From NCBI GenBank assembly GCA_963836785.1, contig CAWIKW010000007.1:229323-293322 (forward strand): a DNA stretch of 64,000 bases. Reading direction: 5' to 3'. This stretch comes from DASQPR01 sp963836785. GTDB lineage: Bacteria > Actinomycetota > Actinomycetes > Mycobacteriales > Micromonosporaceae. Below, in pieces: positions 15,804-24,717 of the stretch. Each line of letters begins with the position of its first letter. The first letter of the stretch is position 1. The notes under the pieces are model-generated. The model did not search any database and had not been told where the DNA came from. It saw only the letters and a list, made by a program, of their open reading frames with translations. Position numbers and translations under genes: made by a program.

Positions 15804-16340
15804 TCACTTGACGTGGGCGGCGATAGCCCGCGCACAGTCCAGGGACTCCGTGTGGGTGGTGTCTACCTCCAGGTCGTAGACCACGTCCCGGTGGACCATG
15901 TCCGCCTGCAATGCGGCCATTCCCTGGGTCCGATCCCCTCGGGCGACCTCGCGTGCGGCGGCGACCGTACCGTCGCACCTGACGCCAACCCACAGCACGT
16001 CCAATCCATCAAAAGCCTTCTGCCACCGCTGCTGGGACGTCACTCCGCCGAGGAAGACGTCATCGACGATGACGCGGGCGCCGGCGCGGGCCATCGCGGC
16101 AATCCCCTCCATCCATGCCGCTTCCAGCGCCCGGAACTCCGATCCGACGTTCACACCGCCATCCGCCGCGAATTCGATTCCTGCGTCCGATGTCTGCATG
16201 GAAGCTGGCATCGCCTCGATCAGCGAGTCGATCGCTGCGGCAAGCCACGCATCCGGCAGTACCGCCTGCAGGCACCGGACGATCCCGGACTTGCCCGAGC
16301 TGGATCCGCCGTTCAATACGATCACCTGCGTTGTCACCAA
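15804..16340 (-). CDS. cpt: Chloramphenicol 3-O-phosphotransferase homologue
   Basis: This 178-residue P-loop protein has Walker A GGSSSGKS at 11-18. It closely follows the Streptomyces venezuelae Cpt pattern: GIVRCLQAVLPDAWL, the catalytic-Asp segment AIDSLIEAMP (Asp38), EFRALEAAW, ARVIVDDVFLGG and the terminal YDLEVDTTHTES. In the known enzyme the nearby Asp activates the drug's primary hydroxyl for ATP-dependent phosphorylation, inactivating chloramphenicol. The length matches the family. No chloramphenicol biosynthesis gene is visible nearby, so this is either a stand-alone resistance gene or a homologue with another hydroxylated substrate. Confidence 0.85.
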   Translation of the reverse strand: MVTTQVIVLNGGSSSGKSGIVRCLQAVLPDAWLAAAIDSLIEAMPASMQTSDAGIEFAADGGVNVGSEFRALEAAWMEGIAAMARAGARVIVDDVFLGGVTSQQRWQKAFDGLDVLWVGVRCDGTVAAAREVARGDRTQGMAALQADMVHRDVVYDLEVDTTHTESLDCARAIAAHVK

Positions 16341-16632
16341 GTCACGGTAGAGGCAACCGGCACGGCGCTCGAATTGATTTACGGCCGACGTTTTGTGTGG
16401 GTAGCGGAGGCCGAGGTCGCGGGGTCGGAAGACGTAGCTGGGTAGCTGGTGGCCGGCTCGCGCGGAGTAGCGGCTCCACTACAGATCGTCGGCTCGGCGC
16501 ACGTGGGTACGGCTTCGGTCAGATCATTGAGTGGACCAGCTTTATTGCCCCAAAGAACGCTGACCTGCATCGGATCTGGTGGCGGGAACGCGAGCGCCTG
16601 CCGACGTGGAGGGGGCTAGCGTCGTTGTCGGC

Positions 16633-17154
16633 TTATGCCGCGACGGTCTCCCGCGCCGGGGAAACCTCACGCAGTCTTCCGGTTTCAAGGTCATAGATGA
16701 ACCCTCTGACCGGAACGGTCGGCGAGATCCACGGATGCGACCTGGCTTTTTGCATCTGCTGTCTGGTGTTGTCTTCCAGGTCGCTGAAGCTGTAGAACCT
16801 GGCCGGCGCGATCGGCACTTGACCGGTCTCCTTGCGGAGCCGATCCTCCAGCGCGCTGTCGGTGAACGTCAACATCCCGCAGTCCGTGTGGTTAATGATC
16901 ATTATTTCGCCGCTGCCGAGCAGTCTGGTTGACACGAGTAGCGACCGGATGGAGTCGTCGTCGATCACTGTTCCGGCGTTTCTGATCAGGTCGGCATCGT
17001 CGACGCCGAGCCCCAACATCGGCAAGATGTTGTTCAGGCGCGGGTCCATACACGTGACGATCGCGAGGCGTGGCGCCGGTGGCTTCACCTGTCGCGGGTC
17101 GTAGTCGTTCGCGATGGTCTTGTTGGCGTTCAAGGTCTCGTCGATGACGCTCAT
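16633..17154 (-). CDS. Beta-class carbonic anhydrase
   Basis: The 173 residues contain the zinc site Cys35-x-Asp37-x-Arg39 (TCMDPRL) and His89-x-x-Cys92 (NHTDCGM). The length fits the short actinobacterial beta-carbonic anhydrases. It interconverts CO2 and bicarbonate in the cytoplasm. It appears monocistronic, with 292 bp of unassigned sequence separating it from the phosphotransferase gene downstream. Confidence 0.93.
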   Translation of the reverse strand: MSVIDETLNANKTIANDYDPRQVKPPAPRLAIVTCMDPRLNNILPMLGLGVDDADLIRNAGTVIDDDSIRSLLVSTRLLGSGEIMIINHTDCGMLTFTDSALEDRLRKETGQVPIAPARFYSFSDLEDNTRQQMQKARSHPWISPTVPVRGFIYDLETGRLREVSPARETVAA

Positions 17155-17482
17155 GGTCGGCCTCCAGTGTCCAGGCTGCTCGCACGGAAACGCTTGTTCG
17201 ACTAGCGATGAATCGGCGGGGATGCCGCATCGGCAACGCTACGTAGCCCGCCGCTGCCGCGACGGCGGATCGGGAATCTCTCAGCCAGCCCTAAGTCGCG
17301 ACCCGCCGCCGGCAGGTCGTCGGCACGCAGCCGCGTCGGCGCTGGAGCCGCCCGGTGCGAATCGGGGTACCTGCCGGGCAGGGCCGGCGCATGCTGAACC
17401 ACATCGGCCGCCGCTCGCCTGTTCGGCCACGCGGACAGCGCTCCAAGCACCCGAAACCGGATGCCTGACCTTGTCAGCGCCG
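17155..17482. other. Intergenic region, nothing identified
   Basis: This holds the upstream region of the carbonic anhydrase and the 3' side of the protease gene. Overlapping ORFs have no family-like sequence. No clear repeat or promoter is seen. Confidence 0.5.
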
Positions 17483-18289
17483 CTAGCAGCCGTCGCCGGA
17501 AGGTTCCGGGAGGATGCTGGGCGCCTGGTCGGCGATCGCCTGCGACAACAGGCCGAGAATCGCCGGGCCGAATGCCGACGAGTACGAGGTCGTGTCGACG
17601 CATCCGCCGTAGTTCGGGCCGCCGATCAGCGCGCGTACGACAAGGGCGCTCGAATTTGGCGACGGCGCGAGCCACGGACCGCCGCTCGTACCACCGGAAA
17701 AGCCCGCGCAGTCGAATGCTGGATAGTTGCCCTCGACCCGAACGACCGCGACGCAGCTGACCGGCTCATCGTTCAGGCCGGAGTTGTACCCGACGACCGT
17801 CACGGCCTGACCCGCCTCCGGTGCGGTGCCGAGCCGATTGCCGCCGGTCACCGCCTCAACCCCGACGAACCGTCCGGCACGGCCCTGGTCAGCGACCTGC
17901 AAGATGGCGTAGTCGTCGTCGGCGTCCTCGTGGCTGATCCAGTCCAGGTCGGCGAATGCGCGTTCGACCGTCCAAACGCCGTGCGGCGCGACTCCGTCGT
18001 GATAGCCGGGCGCGAACAACAGGCCGGCGGCCGAGCCAGCCACGCAATGCGCGGCCGTCAGGATCAGGTTTCCAGCCGGACTGTCCAGCACGCTGGCCGT
18101 GCAATTGTGTGGATCGGACAGGCCGCGTTCGAAGAGCGGGCCGATCGTTGACACGGCTGGATCCAGCGTTGTTGGCCGTCGCTCGGGCGACACGGGCGTC
18201 GTTGCACAGCCGGCGCACAGCGCGAACAGCGCGACCACCGCAATCCAGAGGTACCTGCTCGCAAGCGGCACGGACGCCCGCACGTGCAT
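17483..18289 (-). CDS. Secreted trypsin-like serine protease lipoprotein
   Basis: The 268 residues begin with a signal peptide (hydrophobic 13-27) ending in the lipobox-like CAGC, with Cys28 as the likely lipidated residue. The chymotrypsin-fold triad is visible: His81 in LTAAHCV, Asp126 in DDDYAIL and Ser202 in GGTSGGPW. Extra cysteines (for example in SCVAVV and AFDCAGF) suggest disulfides. It is probably a cell-surface peptidase. It is monocistronic. The ATG at 18289 places a basic MHVRA stretch before the hydrophobic core. Confidence 0.9.
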   Translation of the reverse strand: MHVRASVPLASRYLWIAVVALFALCAGCATTPVSPERRPTTLDPAVSTIGPLFERGLSDPHNCTASVLDSPAGNLILTAAHCVAGSAAGLLFAPGYHDGVAPHGVWTVERAFADLDWISHEDADDDYAILQVADQGRAGRFVGVEAVTGGNRLGTAPEAGQAVTVVGYNSGLNDEPVSCVAVVRVEGNYPAFDCAGFSGGTSGGPWLAPSPNSSALVVRALIGGPNYGGCVDTTSYSSAFGPAILGLLSQAIADQAPSILPEPSGDGC

Positions 18290-18476
18290 AGATTAGTGCA
18301 CATCGCGCCGGCGGCAACCGCCGAACGGGACGGCCGCGTCGCCTACCGACGCCCGTAACCGGACCAGTACGCCGGGTCCGGCGAGCGCGGACGCGGCCGA
18401 TGCGCAGTCAGCTAGACCCGGCGCGGGGTCGTAGGCGCTCGGCTCGCATCAGGTCGCGGTCCGAGTCATCGCATGC

Positions 18477-19565
18477 TCAGCCGGCCGCGGCACCGGGCGG
18501 CGTGTCGCCTCGGGCCGGCGCCTGCCCGGTGTCGGCCCGGCGGCGCCGGGTCAGCAGGAATACCAGCAGCGCGGCGAGCAGGGCCAGAATCCCGATGATG
18601 AGCAGGATCAGCGGCAACGTCGTGCTGAAGAGGTCGATCGTGTTCTTGTTGTCCTTCGCGTCGCTAGCCGCGTTGGCGACACTCGTCGATGTGAACGCCG
18701 TGGTCACGTCGAATACCGGAATACCTGCGGCGAGGGTCTGACCGGCCACGGAGAGGCCTGCCGTGCGGATGTCCTCGCGTTGGGTGTCGACCACGAGTCC
18801 GGTCGTCGGCTCCACCCAATAGGTCGAGTTGACCCGGTAGGTGTAGCTCAGCGGCACCGGCTGGGTCAGCTGCGGCAGCATGGCGGAGAGCTGGGCCTTG
18901 ACGTCCGGCGGCAGCGGCAGTACCGGCGAAAGCGCCTGCAGCACGCTGACCGGCAGTGCCTTGGGTAAGGCGTTGAGCACCTGCGGGTCCTTGATCGGCG
19001 CGGGCTGCGTACTGGTCTGGTAGACGTACGTGGTCAGTCCCTGCTTCGTTTCCTGCCGCACGTACTTCAGCGTCGTGGTGGTCTGCGTCTCCTGTACCCA
19101 GCCGGTGTAATCCTTCTTCTCTGCGCCGATCGGCCAGCTCACCGTGAGCCCCTTCGCGGGCGTCACCTGCCAATTGGATGGGTGGTCCGACGTGGCCGCC
19201 AAGGTCTTGCGATCGACCGCGTAGGTCGCCTGCGTGTTGCCGACGGGCTGGCCGTTTGCCGTGGTGAGCGTGCGGGTGTCCTGCACTTCGGCAACGTCGC
19301 CGCTGGTAGCCAGTGCTTTGACGTTGCGGGTCGCCTTCACCGGCGTGTTGACGAGCAGCGCGGACTTGAGGTCGCCGGTGTTCAGGGCCTGCGGGTTGAG
19401 CAGGATCTTCGCGTTTCCGTCGTACTGACGCGTGGTGTTCTCATCGGAGGGCAACTTCGCCCCGCTCGGCACCACGACCCATTTGAGGATGGCTGCCGCC
19501 GTGAGACAGAGCACGCCGAGCACGGCGAGGCCCACGACGAGCGTGAGTCTGGACCTCGATTGCAT
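18477..19565 (-). CDS. DUF3068 / PorA-family-like envelope protein
   Basis: The 362 residues have an N-terminal membrane segment (about 8-29), a long extracytoplasmic beta-rich domain, a second membrane segment near 312-336 and a basic C-terminal tail (LLTRRRRADTG). The extracytoplasmic part carries the repeated Tyr/Thr patterns typical of DUF3068, annotated as PorA family in mycobacterial relatives. Function is not established; an envelope or channel-associated role is possible. Monocistronic. Confidence 0.85.
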   Translation of the reverse strand: MQSRSRLTLVVGLAVLGVLCLTAAAILKWVVVPSGAKLPSDENTTRQYDGNAKILLNPQALNTGDLKSALLVNTPVKATRNVKALATSGDVAEVQDTRTLTTANGQPVGNTQATYAVDRKTLAATSDHPSNWQVTPAKGLTVSWPIGAEKKDYTGWVQETQTTTTLKYVRQETKQGLTTYVYQTSTQPAPIKDPQVLNALPKALPVSVLQALSPVLPLPPDVKAQLSAMLPQLTQPVPLSYTYRVNSTYWVEPTTGLVVDTQREDIRTAGLSVAGQTLAAGIPVFDVTTAFTSTSVANAASDAKDNKNTIDLFSTTLPLILLIIGILALLAALLVFLLTRRRRADTGQAPARGDTPPGAAAG

Positions 19566-20055
19566 GATGTGGCCTCCGATCTGACCACCGACGAGCTAAC
19601 CACACTATTTGCAGTAAGTGGGCTGACTTGGGCAAACCAGACAGTACGCCGCAATACGCTCACGCCGTGCGGAGGTTAGTCCGTTCCCGCGGGCCTCGCG
19701 CCGGCGCGAGGAGAGTGGGCGATTAGGGGCGGCGTGAACGACGACACCCGCCGGGTCACTGAGATCGCCGGATCCTCGCTCGCCTTGGAATCGGGTCGAG
19801 CGGATGCGCCGCGAGGGCATGGCGCTGGCGGAACTGCTACCGCATCGCCGGAAGCGCCGGAAGGTTGAGTACGGCGCCGCGTCCGCACACGCGCAAGACC
19901 GCCTCATCTGGACCGCGGGATGGCAGCCAGCCGTGGCCTCTCTCAATGGGCGCGATCGCGGCCTTCGAATCGAGGCATTTCGAAGGGTTGACACCTTTGG
20001 GCGTCAGCGGTCTAGGCTGTCGTGCCGTCTTTTGGCCGACGTTTCGGGGGCGTTC
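19566..20055. other. Long divergent intergenic region
   Basis: This separates the DUF3068 gene from the ABC exporter operon. Apart from the exporter promoter described next, no gene, repeat or RNA is evident. The long frame extending upstream of the ATPase has no family-like sequence. Confidence 0.5.
19988..20018 (+). promoter_or_regulatory. Sigma-70-type promoter of the ABC exporter operon
   Basis: A perfect TTGACA (19988-19993) and TAGGCT (20013-20018) are separated by 19 nt, slightly long. The GTG start at 20056 lies 38 bp further on. Confidence 0.55.
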
Positions 20056-21030
20056 GTGACAGACCTTGCGATCGACCTTGTTGGTGTGGGCCGCGTCTTT
20101 CGGCAGTCGGCCCGGTCGACGCCGCTGGTGGCGCTCGATGATGTGAGTTTTTCCGTTGGGATCGGCGAAGTCGTCGGGTTGCTCGGCAGCAACGGCGCCG
20201 GCAAGACCACCTTAACCAAGATTCTGTCCACGTTGCTTCTGCCGACATCGGGCACTGCCCAGGTATTCGGCGTCGATGTCGTACGCAATCCACGCGAGGC
20301 GCGGCGTCACCAGTCGGTGGTCCTCGGTGGGGACCGAGGGCTATACAACCGCCTCACCGCGCGCGACAACCTGCGTTTCTTCGGCATGCTCGATGGCCTG
20401 ACACGGCGCGAGTTACGCGAGCGCGTACCGACCGCGCTGGACGAGGTGGGGTTAAGCGAAAGCGCCGACCGGGCCGTGGACACTTTCTCCAAGGGCATGC
20501 GCCAGCGGCTGCACATTGCGATCGGGATGATCTCGCGTCCACGGCTCCTCCTGCTGGACGAGCCGACGGTGGGGCTCGACCCGGTTGAGGCCGAGCGCCT
20601 TCGCCGCGCCATCGCGGACCTGCGCACGCGTGGCGTCTCGGTGCTGCTGACAAGCCATTACCTGCTCGATATCGAGCAGCTGGCGGATCGGGTGGTCATG
20701 CTGGACGGAGGGCGGGTCACGCACGAGATGTCGGTCGAGGCGTTCACCCGCGCCGCCGGTTACGCCGCCAGCGTCGTGGTGCAGGGCCACGGTTCGCCGC
20801 CGGCGCTGGGCGGAATGACAGTGGCCGGGGACTCTCTCGATTCCGCGGGCTCCATGGAGGTAACGCGCGACGGCACCGAGTGGACCGCGACTCTGCTCGT
20901 GAAACGGTGGTCCCCGGACGTCTTCGCCGAGCTCAACGCCGCGCTCGATGGTGTGGACGTGGTCAACGTGGAAGTGCGTCCGGCACGGCTTGAGGACGCG
21001 TTCGTCCGCCTCCAGACGGCGGCCGGCTGA
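20056..21030 (+). CDS. ABC-2 type exporter, ATP-binding protein
   Basis: 324 residues from GTG at 20056, with a G-rich run upstream; the first residues read directly into the ABC fold. Walker A is GSNGAGKTT (about 45-53), the signature is degenerate (FSKGMRQRL), and Walker B is LLLLDEPTVGLD with His-switch TSHYLLD. The C-terminal 90 residues form the regulatory extension typical of DrrA/NatA-like exporter ATPases. It would energise the two permeases that follow in overlapping frames. Such three-gene systems export drugs, lipids or small metabolites; the substrate is unknown. Confidence 0.93.
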   Translation: MTDLAIDLVGVGRVFRQSARSTPLVALDDVSFSVGIGEVVGLLGSNGAGKTTLTKILSTLLLPTSGTAQVFGVDVVRNPREARRHQSVVLGGDRGLYNRLTARDNLRFFGMLDGLTRRELRERVPTALDEVGLSESADRAVDTFSKGMRQRLHIAIGMISRPRLLLLDEPTVGLDPVEAERLRRAIADLRTRGVSVLLTSHYLLDIEQLADRVVMLDGGRVTHEMSVEAFTRAAGYAASVVVQGHGSPPALGGMTVAGDSLDSAGSMEVTRDGTEWTATLLVKRWSPDVFAELNAALDGVDVVNVEVRPARLEDAFVRLQTAAG

Positions 21031-21824
21031 TGGCGGCTGCCGCCGCCGCCGCCGTCAATCGCATCGTCCGCATCCTGTTCGAATCGGCACGCATGCAAGC
21101 CCGGCTCGTCTTACACCACCCGATCTTGCCGGTCGGCACGGTAATCCAGCCGGCCGCGTTCCTCCTCATCGTGCTTTCCCGAGATCATCCCGCTACGCGC
21201 GCGCAGACGACGAGCATTTTGATCGCCGTCGTGCTTACCTCACTGTGGGGTGCGTCGTTGTGGACATCTGGCAGCATTCTGCGCCGCGAGATCGCCGACG
21301 GGACACTGGCGCGCAGCATGACCTCGCTCAGCGACGCTCGCCTCGTGGTGATCGGTAAATGCGCGGGCGCCACCGTCGTGACCTTTGGTCTGCTGCTCGT
21401 GACTGCCGTCGCGATGGCCGCGGTGCTGCGCGTGGGCATTGGGTTAGGTGATCTGGCCGACGTGTTCGTGGGGCTGGTCCTGGTGGCCGTGTCCGGCATC
21501 GCCTTGGGCTACCTGTTTTCCGGTATTTTCGTCGTCACGCGGTACGCGCAGCACTGGACGGCGGCGTTGACATATCCGGTCTACATCTTGGCCGGGCTCA
21601 TGATCCCGGTCGCCATGCTGCCCGCGGTGGCGCGATGGCCGTCCTGGCTGATCAGCCTCTACTGGGCGCATCGGTTCCTGGCCGCGGCGGCCGACGGCGA
21701 TTTCGACGCCAGCTCGCTGGCGGCAGCGCTGGCCTTGACCGCCGTGTACGCCATCGCCGGCGGCATCGTGTTCATGCGCTTGATCGACCAGGCCCGCCGG
21801 AAGGGAACACTCGACCTTGTCTGA
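21030..21824 (+). CDS. ABC-2 type permease 1
   Basis: This 264-residue membrane protein has about six hydrophobic helices and a short Ala-rich N-terminus. Its ATG shares bases with the ATPase stop (TGATG), a translational coupling arrangement. The segment RREIADGTLARSMTSL is the cytosolic coupling region of ABC-2 permeases (DrrB-like). It should pair with the next gene's product as a heterodimer. Confidence 0.88.
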   Translation: MAAAAAAAVNRIVRILFESARMQARLVLHHPILPVGTVIQPAAFLLIVLSRDHPATRAQTTSILIAVVLTSLWGASLWTSGSILRREIADGTLARSMTSLSDARLVVIGKCAGATVVTFGLLLVTAVAMAAVLRVGIGLGDLADVFVGLVLVAVSGIALGYLFSGIFVVTRYAQHWTAALTYPVYILAGLMIPVAMLPAVARWPSWLISLYWAHRFLAAAADGDFDASSLAAALALTAVYAIAGGIVFMRLIDQARRKGTLDLV

Positions 21825-22641
21825 AGTGATCGGGCGCAGCACGGTCGTGGACGAACCGGGCGTCGGGGAAGCGCCAATAGTTGTGTTGTTCTGGCGCTGT
21901 CGGGAGGCAGCGCGGCTCGGCTGGATCAGCTACCGCGCTTACAATCCGACCCGAGTCGTCGCGATGACTTCCGCTCCGCGTATCGCGCTTCAGTGCATCT
22001 TCTTTACGCTGATCGGCCGGCTCCTGGGCGGTCCGGCGGGCGAACGGTACGCATTCATCGGCTGCGTCGCTTTCGCCTCACTGACCTCAACGCTCGTCGC
22101 GATCTGCGATGTGCCGATGGAAGACCAGTGGAACGAGACCTACTTCCGTCTGCAACGCGGGGTCATTCCGCCCGCCCTTGTGTACGCCTGCCGGGTCATC
22201 CCCATGGTGGCCGAAGGATTCGCCGAGTCGGTACTCGTCCTCGTGGTATGCGGCCCCCTGCTCGGGCTCGGGCGCCTGTCACTGTCATTGGCCCCCTACC
22301 TTCCGCTCTATCTGCTGGTGACGATCACCTCCGCGATGGGTGGGTTGGCGGTCGCCGGCATCGCCGTCGGTAAACGTAAGGACGTGCTTCTCGGCAATCT
22401 CGCCGCGTACGTAGTCCTCGCCACCGGCGCCATCGTCGCGCCACTTCCCGCGTCAGCACAGTGGCTCGGCATCATCGGCGACGTTGTGCCAGCGCGGCAC
22501 GGCGTGCAGGCCATCCGCTCCGCCCTCGCGGGCGGGCCGTGGCTGGCGCAAACGCTCCTCGAGGGAATCGTCGGCCTGTGCTGGCTGGCGCTTGCGGTCG
22601 CCGTCATCACACATGCCAACCGCCGGGCGGCAACGCGGTGA
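21817..22641 (+). CDS. ABC-2 type permease 2
   Basis: The 274-residue membrane protein has about six helices and starts at TTG, overlapping permease 1 by 8 bp, with GGAAGGG upstream; a GTG at 21826 is an alternative. The segment QWNETYFRLQRGVIPPALVY is the permease coupling region, equivalent to that in permease 1. Last gene of the exporter operon. Confidence 0.87.
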   Translation: MSEVIGRSTVVDEPGVGEAPIVVLFWRCREAARLGWISYRAYNPTRVVAMTSAPRIALQCIFFTLIGRLLGGPAGERYAFIGCVAFASLTSTLVAICDVPMEDQWNETYFRLQRGVIPPALVYACRVIPMVAEGFAESVLVLVVCGPLLGLGRLSLSLAPYLPLYLLVTITSAMGGLAVAGIAVGKRKDVLLGNLAAYVVLATGAIVAPLPASAQWLGIIGDVVPARHGVQAIRSALAGGPWLAQTLLEGIVGLCWLALAVAVITHANRRAATR

Positions 22642-22731
22642 CGCCGAATCCGCTGTAGGCGACGCATTGCTGCACGGGCAAGGCCGTATCCTCCAATGCC
22701 GCCAGCCCAGCGTCGACCACGCCTGCGGGAG

Positions 22732-22761
22732 CGGGCCGGTCGGCGCGCCGGGTCCGGCCCG
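22732..22761. terminator. Hairpin between convergent exporter and CGNR genes
   Basis: An 8-bp perfect GC stem, cgggccgg with ccggcccg, encloses a 14-nt loop. It lies 90 bp past the permease stop and 20 bp before the CGNR stop on the other strand. Confidence 0.5.
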
Positions 22762-22780
22762 TCGCGCCGGACATCCGGTT

Positions 22781-23323
22781 CTACCTCGCCTGGCTCTTGC
22801 GGGCGCGGTACGCGGTCACTGCGGCCCGGTTGCCGCACCCCGCGTCGCAGAAGCGCCGGGACCGGTTCTTCGACAGGTCGATCATGACGTTGCCGCACCC
22901 CGGGTACTCGCAGATGCGCAGCCGCGCGAGTTCCCCGCCCCGGACCACGTCGGCGAATGCGATCGCGGCCTCGACCGCCAGCCGTTCCGCGAGCGGCGCG
23001 TCCGGCGACGTGGCGTGCACGTGGTACGGCTCGTCGTCGTGGCGTACCAGCTGGGGGAGAGCGTGGGACTCGCGGAGCAGCCTGTTGACGATCTCTACGA
23101 CCCCGGCCTCGTTGGTCTCCCAGATCCGGCGCAGCCGGGGGCGCAGCTCGCGGACGGTAGCCAATTCGGCGTCGGTGCGCTCACGGCGGCCCGTCCAGCC
23201 GTACAGCGCTATGAAGGCGTCGAGCGCGGCGATGTTTGGCAGCTTGTCTCCGTCGCTGTCGTCCGTGTTTACCAGCGCGGTCGCGGAGACCAGCGCCTCC
23301 TCTGTGTCATGGGCAAAAAGCAA
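22781..23323 (-). CDS. CGNR zinc-finger transcriptional regulator
   Basis: 180 residues from TTG at 23323, with AGGAG on its 5' side; the upstream ATG at 23416 gives non-family residues. The start LLFAHDTEEAL matches the conserved N-terminus of the family. The C-terminal CGNR zinc finger reads CEYPGCGNVMIDLSKNRSRR followed by CDAGCGNRAAVTAYRAR, with its four zinc cysteines. These are DNA-binding regulators, here divergent from an EamA exporter. A 20-bp inverted repeat links the two starts and is a plausible operator. Confidence 0.9.
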   Translation of the reverse strand: MLFAHDTEEALVSATALVNTDDSDGDKLPNIAALDAFIALYGWTGRRERTDAELATVRELRPRLRRIWETNEAGVVEIVNRLLRESHALPQLVRHDDEPYHVHATSPDAPLAERLAVEAAIAFADVVRGGELARLRICEYPGCGNVMIDLSKNRSRRFCDAGCGNRAAVTAYRARKSQAR

Positions 23324-23390
23324 CTTGACTCCTGTCAAAGCGCCCGCTAGCGTCATCAGCATAACGCATGTTTGCCCATGACAACGAGGA
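23298..23390. repeat. Inverted repeat spanning the CGNR/EamA divergent promoter
   Basis: The arms are 23298-23317 (complement reads TTTGCCCATGACACAGAGGA) and 23371-23390 (TTTGCCCATGACAACGAGGA): 18 of 20 identical, separated by 53 bp. The left arm is coding for the CGNR N-terminus; the right arm lies in the EamA leader. It is a candidate operator pair for the CGNR protein. Confidence 0.75.
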
Positions 23391-23397
23391 GTGTGTC

Positions 23398-24375
23398 GTG
23401 CCGTCGCAGCGGTCAACCGGGGCCGGGCTCAGCCTCGCCGTGATGTCGGCGATGACGTTCGCTTCGTCCGGCACGTTCGCCCGGTCGCTGATCGGCGCAG
23501 GCTGGTCGGCCGAGGCCGCGGTCGCCGTCCGCGTCGCGATCGGCGCACTGGTGCTGGCCGTGCCCGCGGCGCTGGCACTGCGCGGCAACCGTTCCGCACT
23601 GCGCCGCGGCGCCCCGACGATCGCGGCTTATGGGCTGTTGGCCATCGGCGCCGCCCAGGTGAGCTTCTTCAACGCTGTGCGTTACCTACCTGTCGGCGTC
23701 GCCCTGCTGCTGGAATACCTCGGCATCGTGCTGGTCGTGGGCTGGATGTGGGCGGTGCACCGGCAGCGGCCGCACCGACTGACGGTCGCCGGTGCGGTGG
23801 CCGCCGCGATCGGGCTTGGGTTCGTACTCGACGTGACGAACGCCGGCCGCCCGGACCCGGTAGGCGTGCTCTGGGGCCTTGGCGCGGCAGTGGGTCTCGC
23901 CGCCTACTTCGTGCTTTCCGCTCGCGGCGGCGCGGACCTACCGCCGACCGTGCTAGCCAGCGGCGGCATGGCGGTCAGCGCCGTCGCCCTGGGCGGGCTC
24001 GGTCTGCTCGGCGCCTTCCCGCTCGACATGACGTTCCACCAAGTGGTGCTCGCCGGGCACCGAGTGAGCTGGCTCGTACCGGTGCTCGGGCTGTCCGTGA
24101 TAGCGGCCGGCTTCGCGTACGTCGCAGGCATCGCGGCAGCCCGCATCCTCGGGGCACGGCTGTCCTCGTTCGTCGGCCTGACCGAGGTGCTGTTCGCGGT
24201 GCTGATCGCCTGGCTCGCGCTCGGTCAGCTGCCGAGCAGCCACCAACTCGTCGGCGGGCTGCTCATCCTGGCCGGAGTGACGCTTGTCCGCCTCGACGAA
24301 CGCCGCAGGCCAGAGACTCGGCCCGCCGTCCTCGATGGCGACGGCGTCGTCGGCGACCGGGTGCCCGCGCAGTGA
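23398..24375 (+). CDS. EamA/DMT-family exporter
   Basis: 325 residues from GTG at 23398 with GAGGAG 6 nt upstream. An upstream ATG at 23368 would add 10 residues that come from the inverted repeat. About ten hydrophobic helices are arranged as two EamA repeats (about 10-140 and 150-290). The tail is basic, then acidic. The family exports amino acids and other small metabolites (RhtA-like). It is probably controlled by the divergent CGNR regulator. Confidence 0.9.
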   Translation: MPSQRSTGAGLSLAVMSAMTFASSGTFARSLIGAGWSAEAAVAVRVAIGALVLAVPAALALRGNRSALRRGAPTIAAYGLLAIGAAQVSFFNAVRYLPVGVALLLEYLGIVLVVGWMWAVHRQRPHRLTVAGAVAAAIGLGFVLDVTNAGRPDPVGVLWGLGAAVGLAAYFVLSARGGADLPPTVLASGGMAVSAVALGGLGLLGAFPLDMTFHQVVLAGHRVSWLVPVLGLSVIAAGFAYVAGIAAARILGARLSSFVGLTEVLFAVLIAWLALGQLPSSHQLVGGLLILAGVTLVRLDERRRPETRPAVLDGDGVVGDRVPAQ

Positions 24376-24396
24376 GCCGAGGCCGGGACCCGCAGC

Positions 24397-24419
24397 GCGG
24401 GTGTCCAAGCGACACCCGC
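24397..24419 (+). terminator. Hairpin after the EamA gene
   Basis: A perfect 9-bp stem, gcgggtgtc with gacacccgc, has a 5-nt loop and starts 21 bp after the stop codon. Confidence 0.7.
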
Positions 24420-24618
24420 AGCACTATCCAGTTGTTCGAGCATCACCACCACGCCGGCCGGCGTCGCCGCAACACCCGTGTGAGCTGAGCCGTGCGACCA
24501 ACGTTTGCGGCGGTGCCGGTCGGTAGGGTCATCTTCAGCCAATGATCGGGCTCCTGCGCATCGGTTTGACGCGCGCTTCGGTGGGGAATTCTGCGGACAC
24601 TTCCATGAAGGAGGCCGT

Positions 24619-24717
24619 ATGGAGACGTCCGCTAGCATCGGGCGTAATTACCGACAGGCGCCACGCCGATGCGTGGCCGTGCGTGACGCAGCGCCGACCG
24701 CAAGTAGGCGAGTCTAA
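24619..24717 (+). CDS. Short basic ORF (32 codons) coupled to a small membrane protein
   Basis: The ATG at 24619 has an excellent AAGGAGG just upstream (24608-24614). The peptide begins METSASIGRNYRQAP and is arginine-rich. Its TAA overlaps the next ATG in a TAATG junction. The junction and Shine-Dalgarno strength argue that it is translated, either as a leader or as a real microprotein. No family is recognised. Confidence 0.5.
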   Translation: METSASIGRNYRQAPRRCVAVRDAAPTASRRV

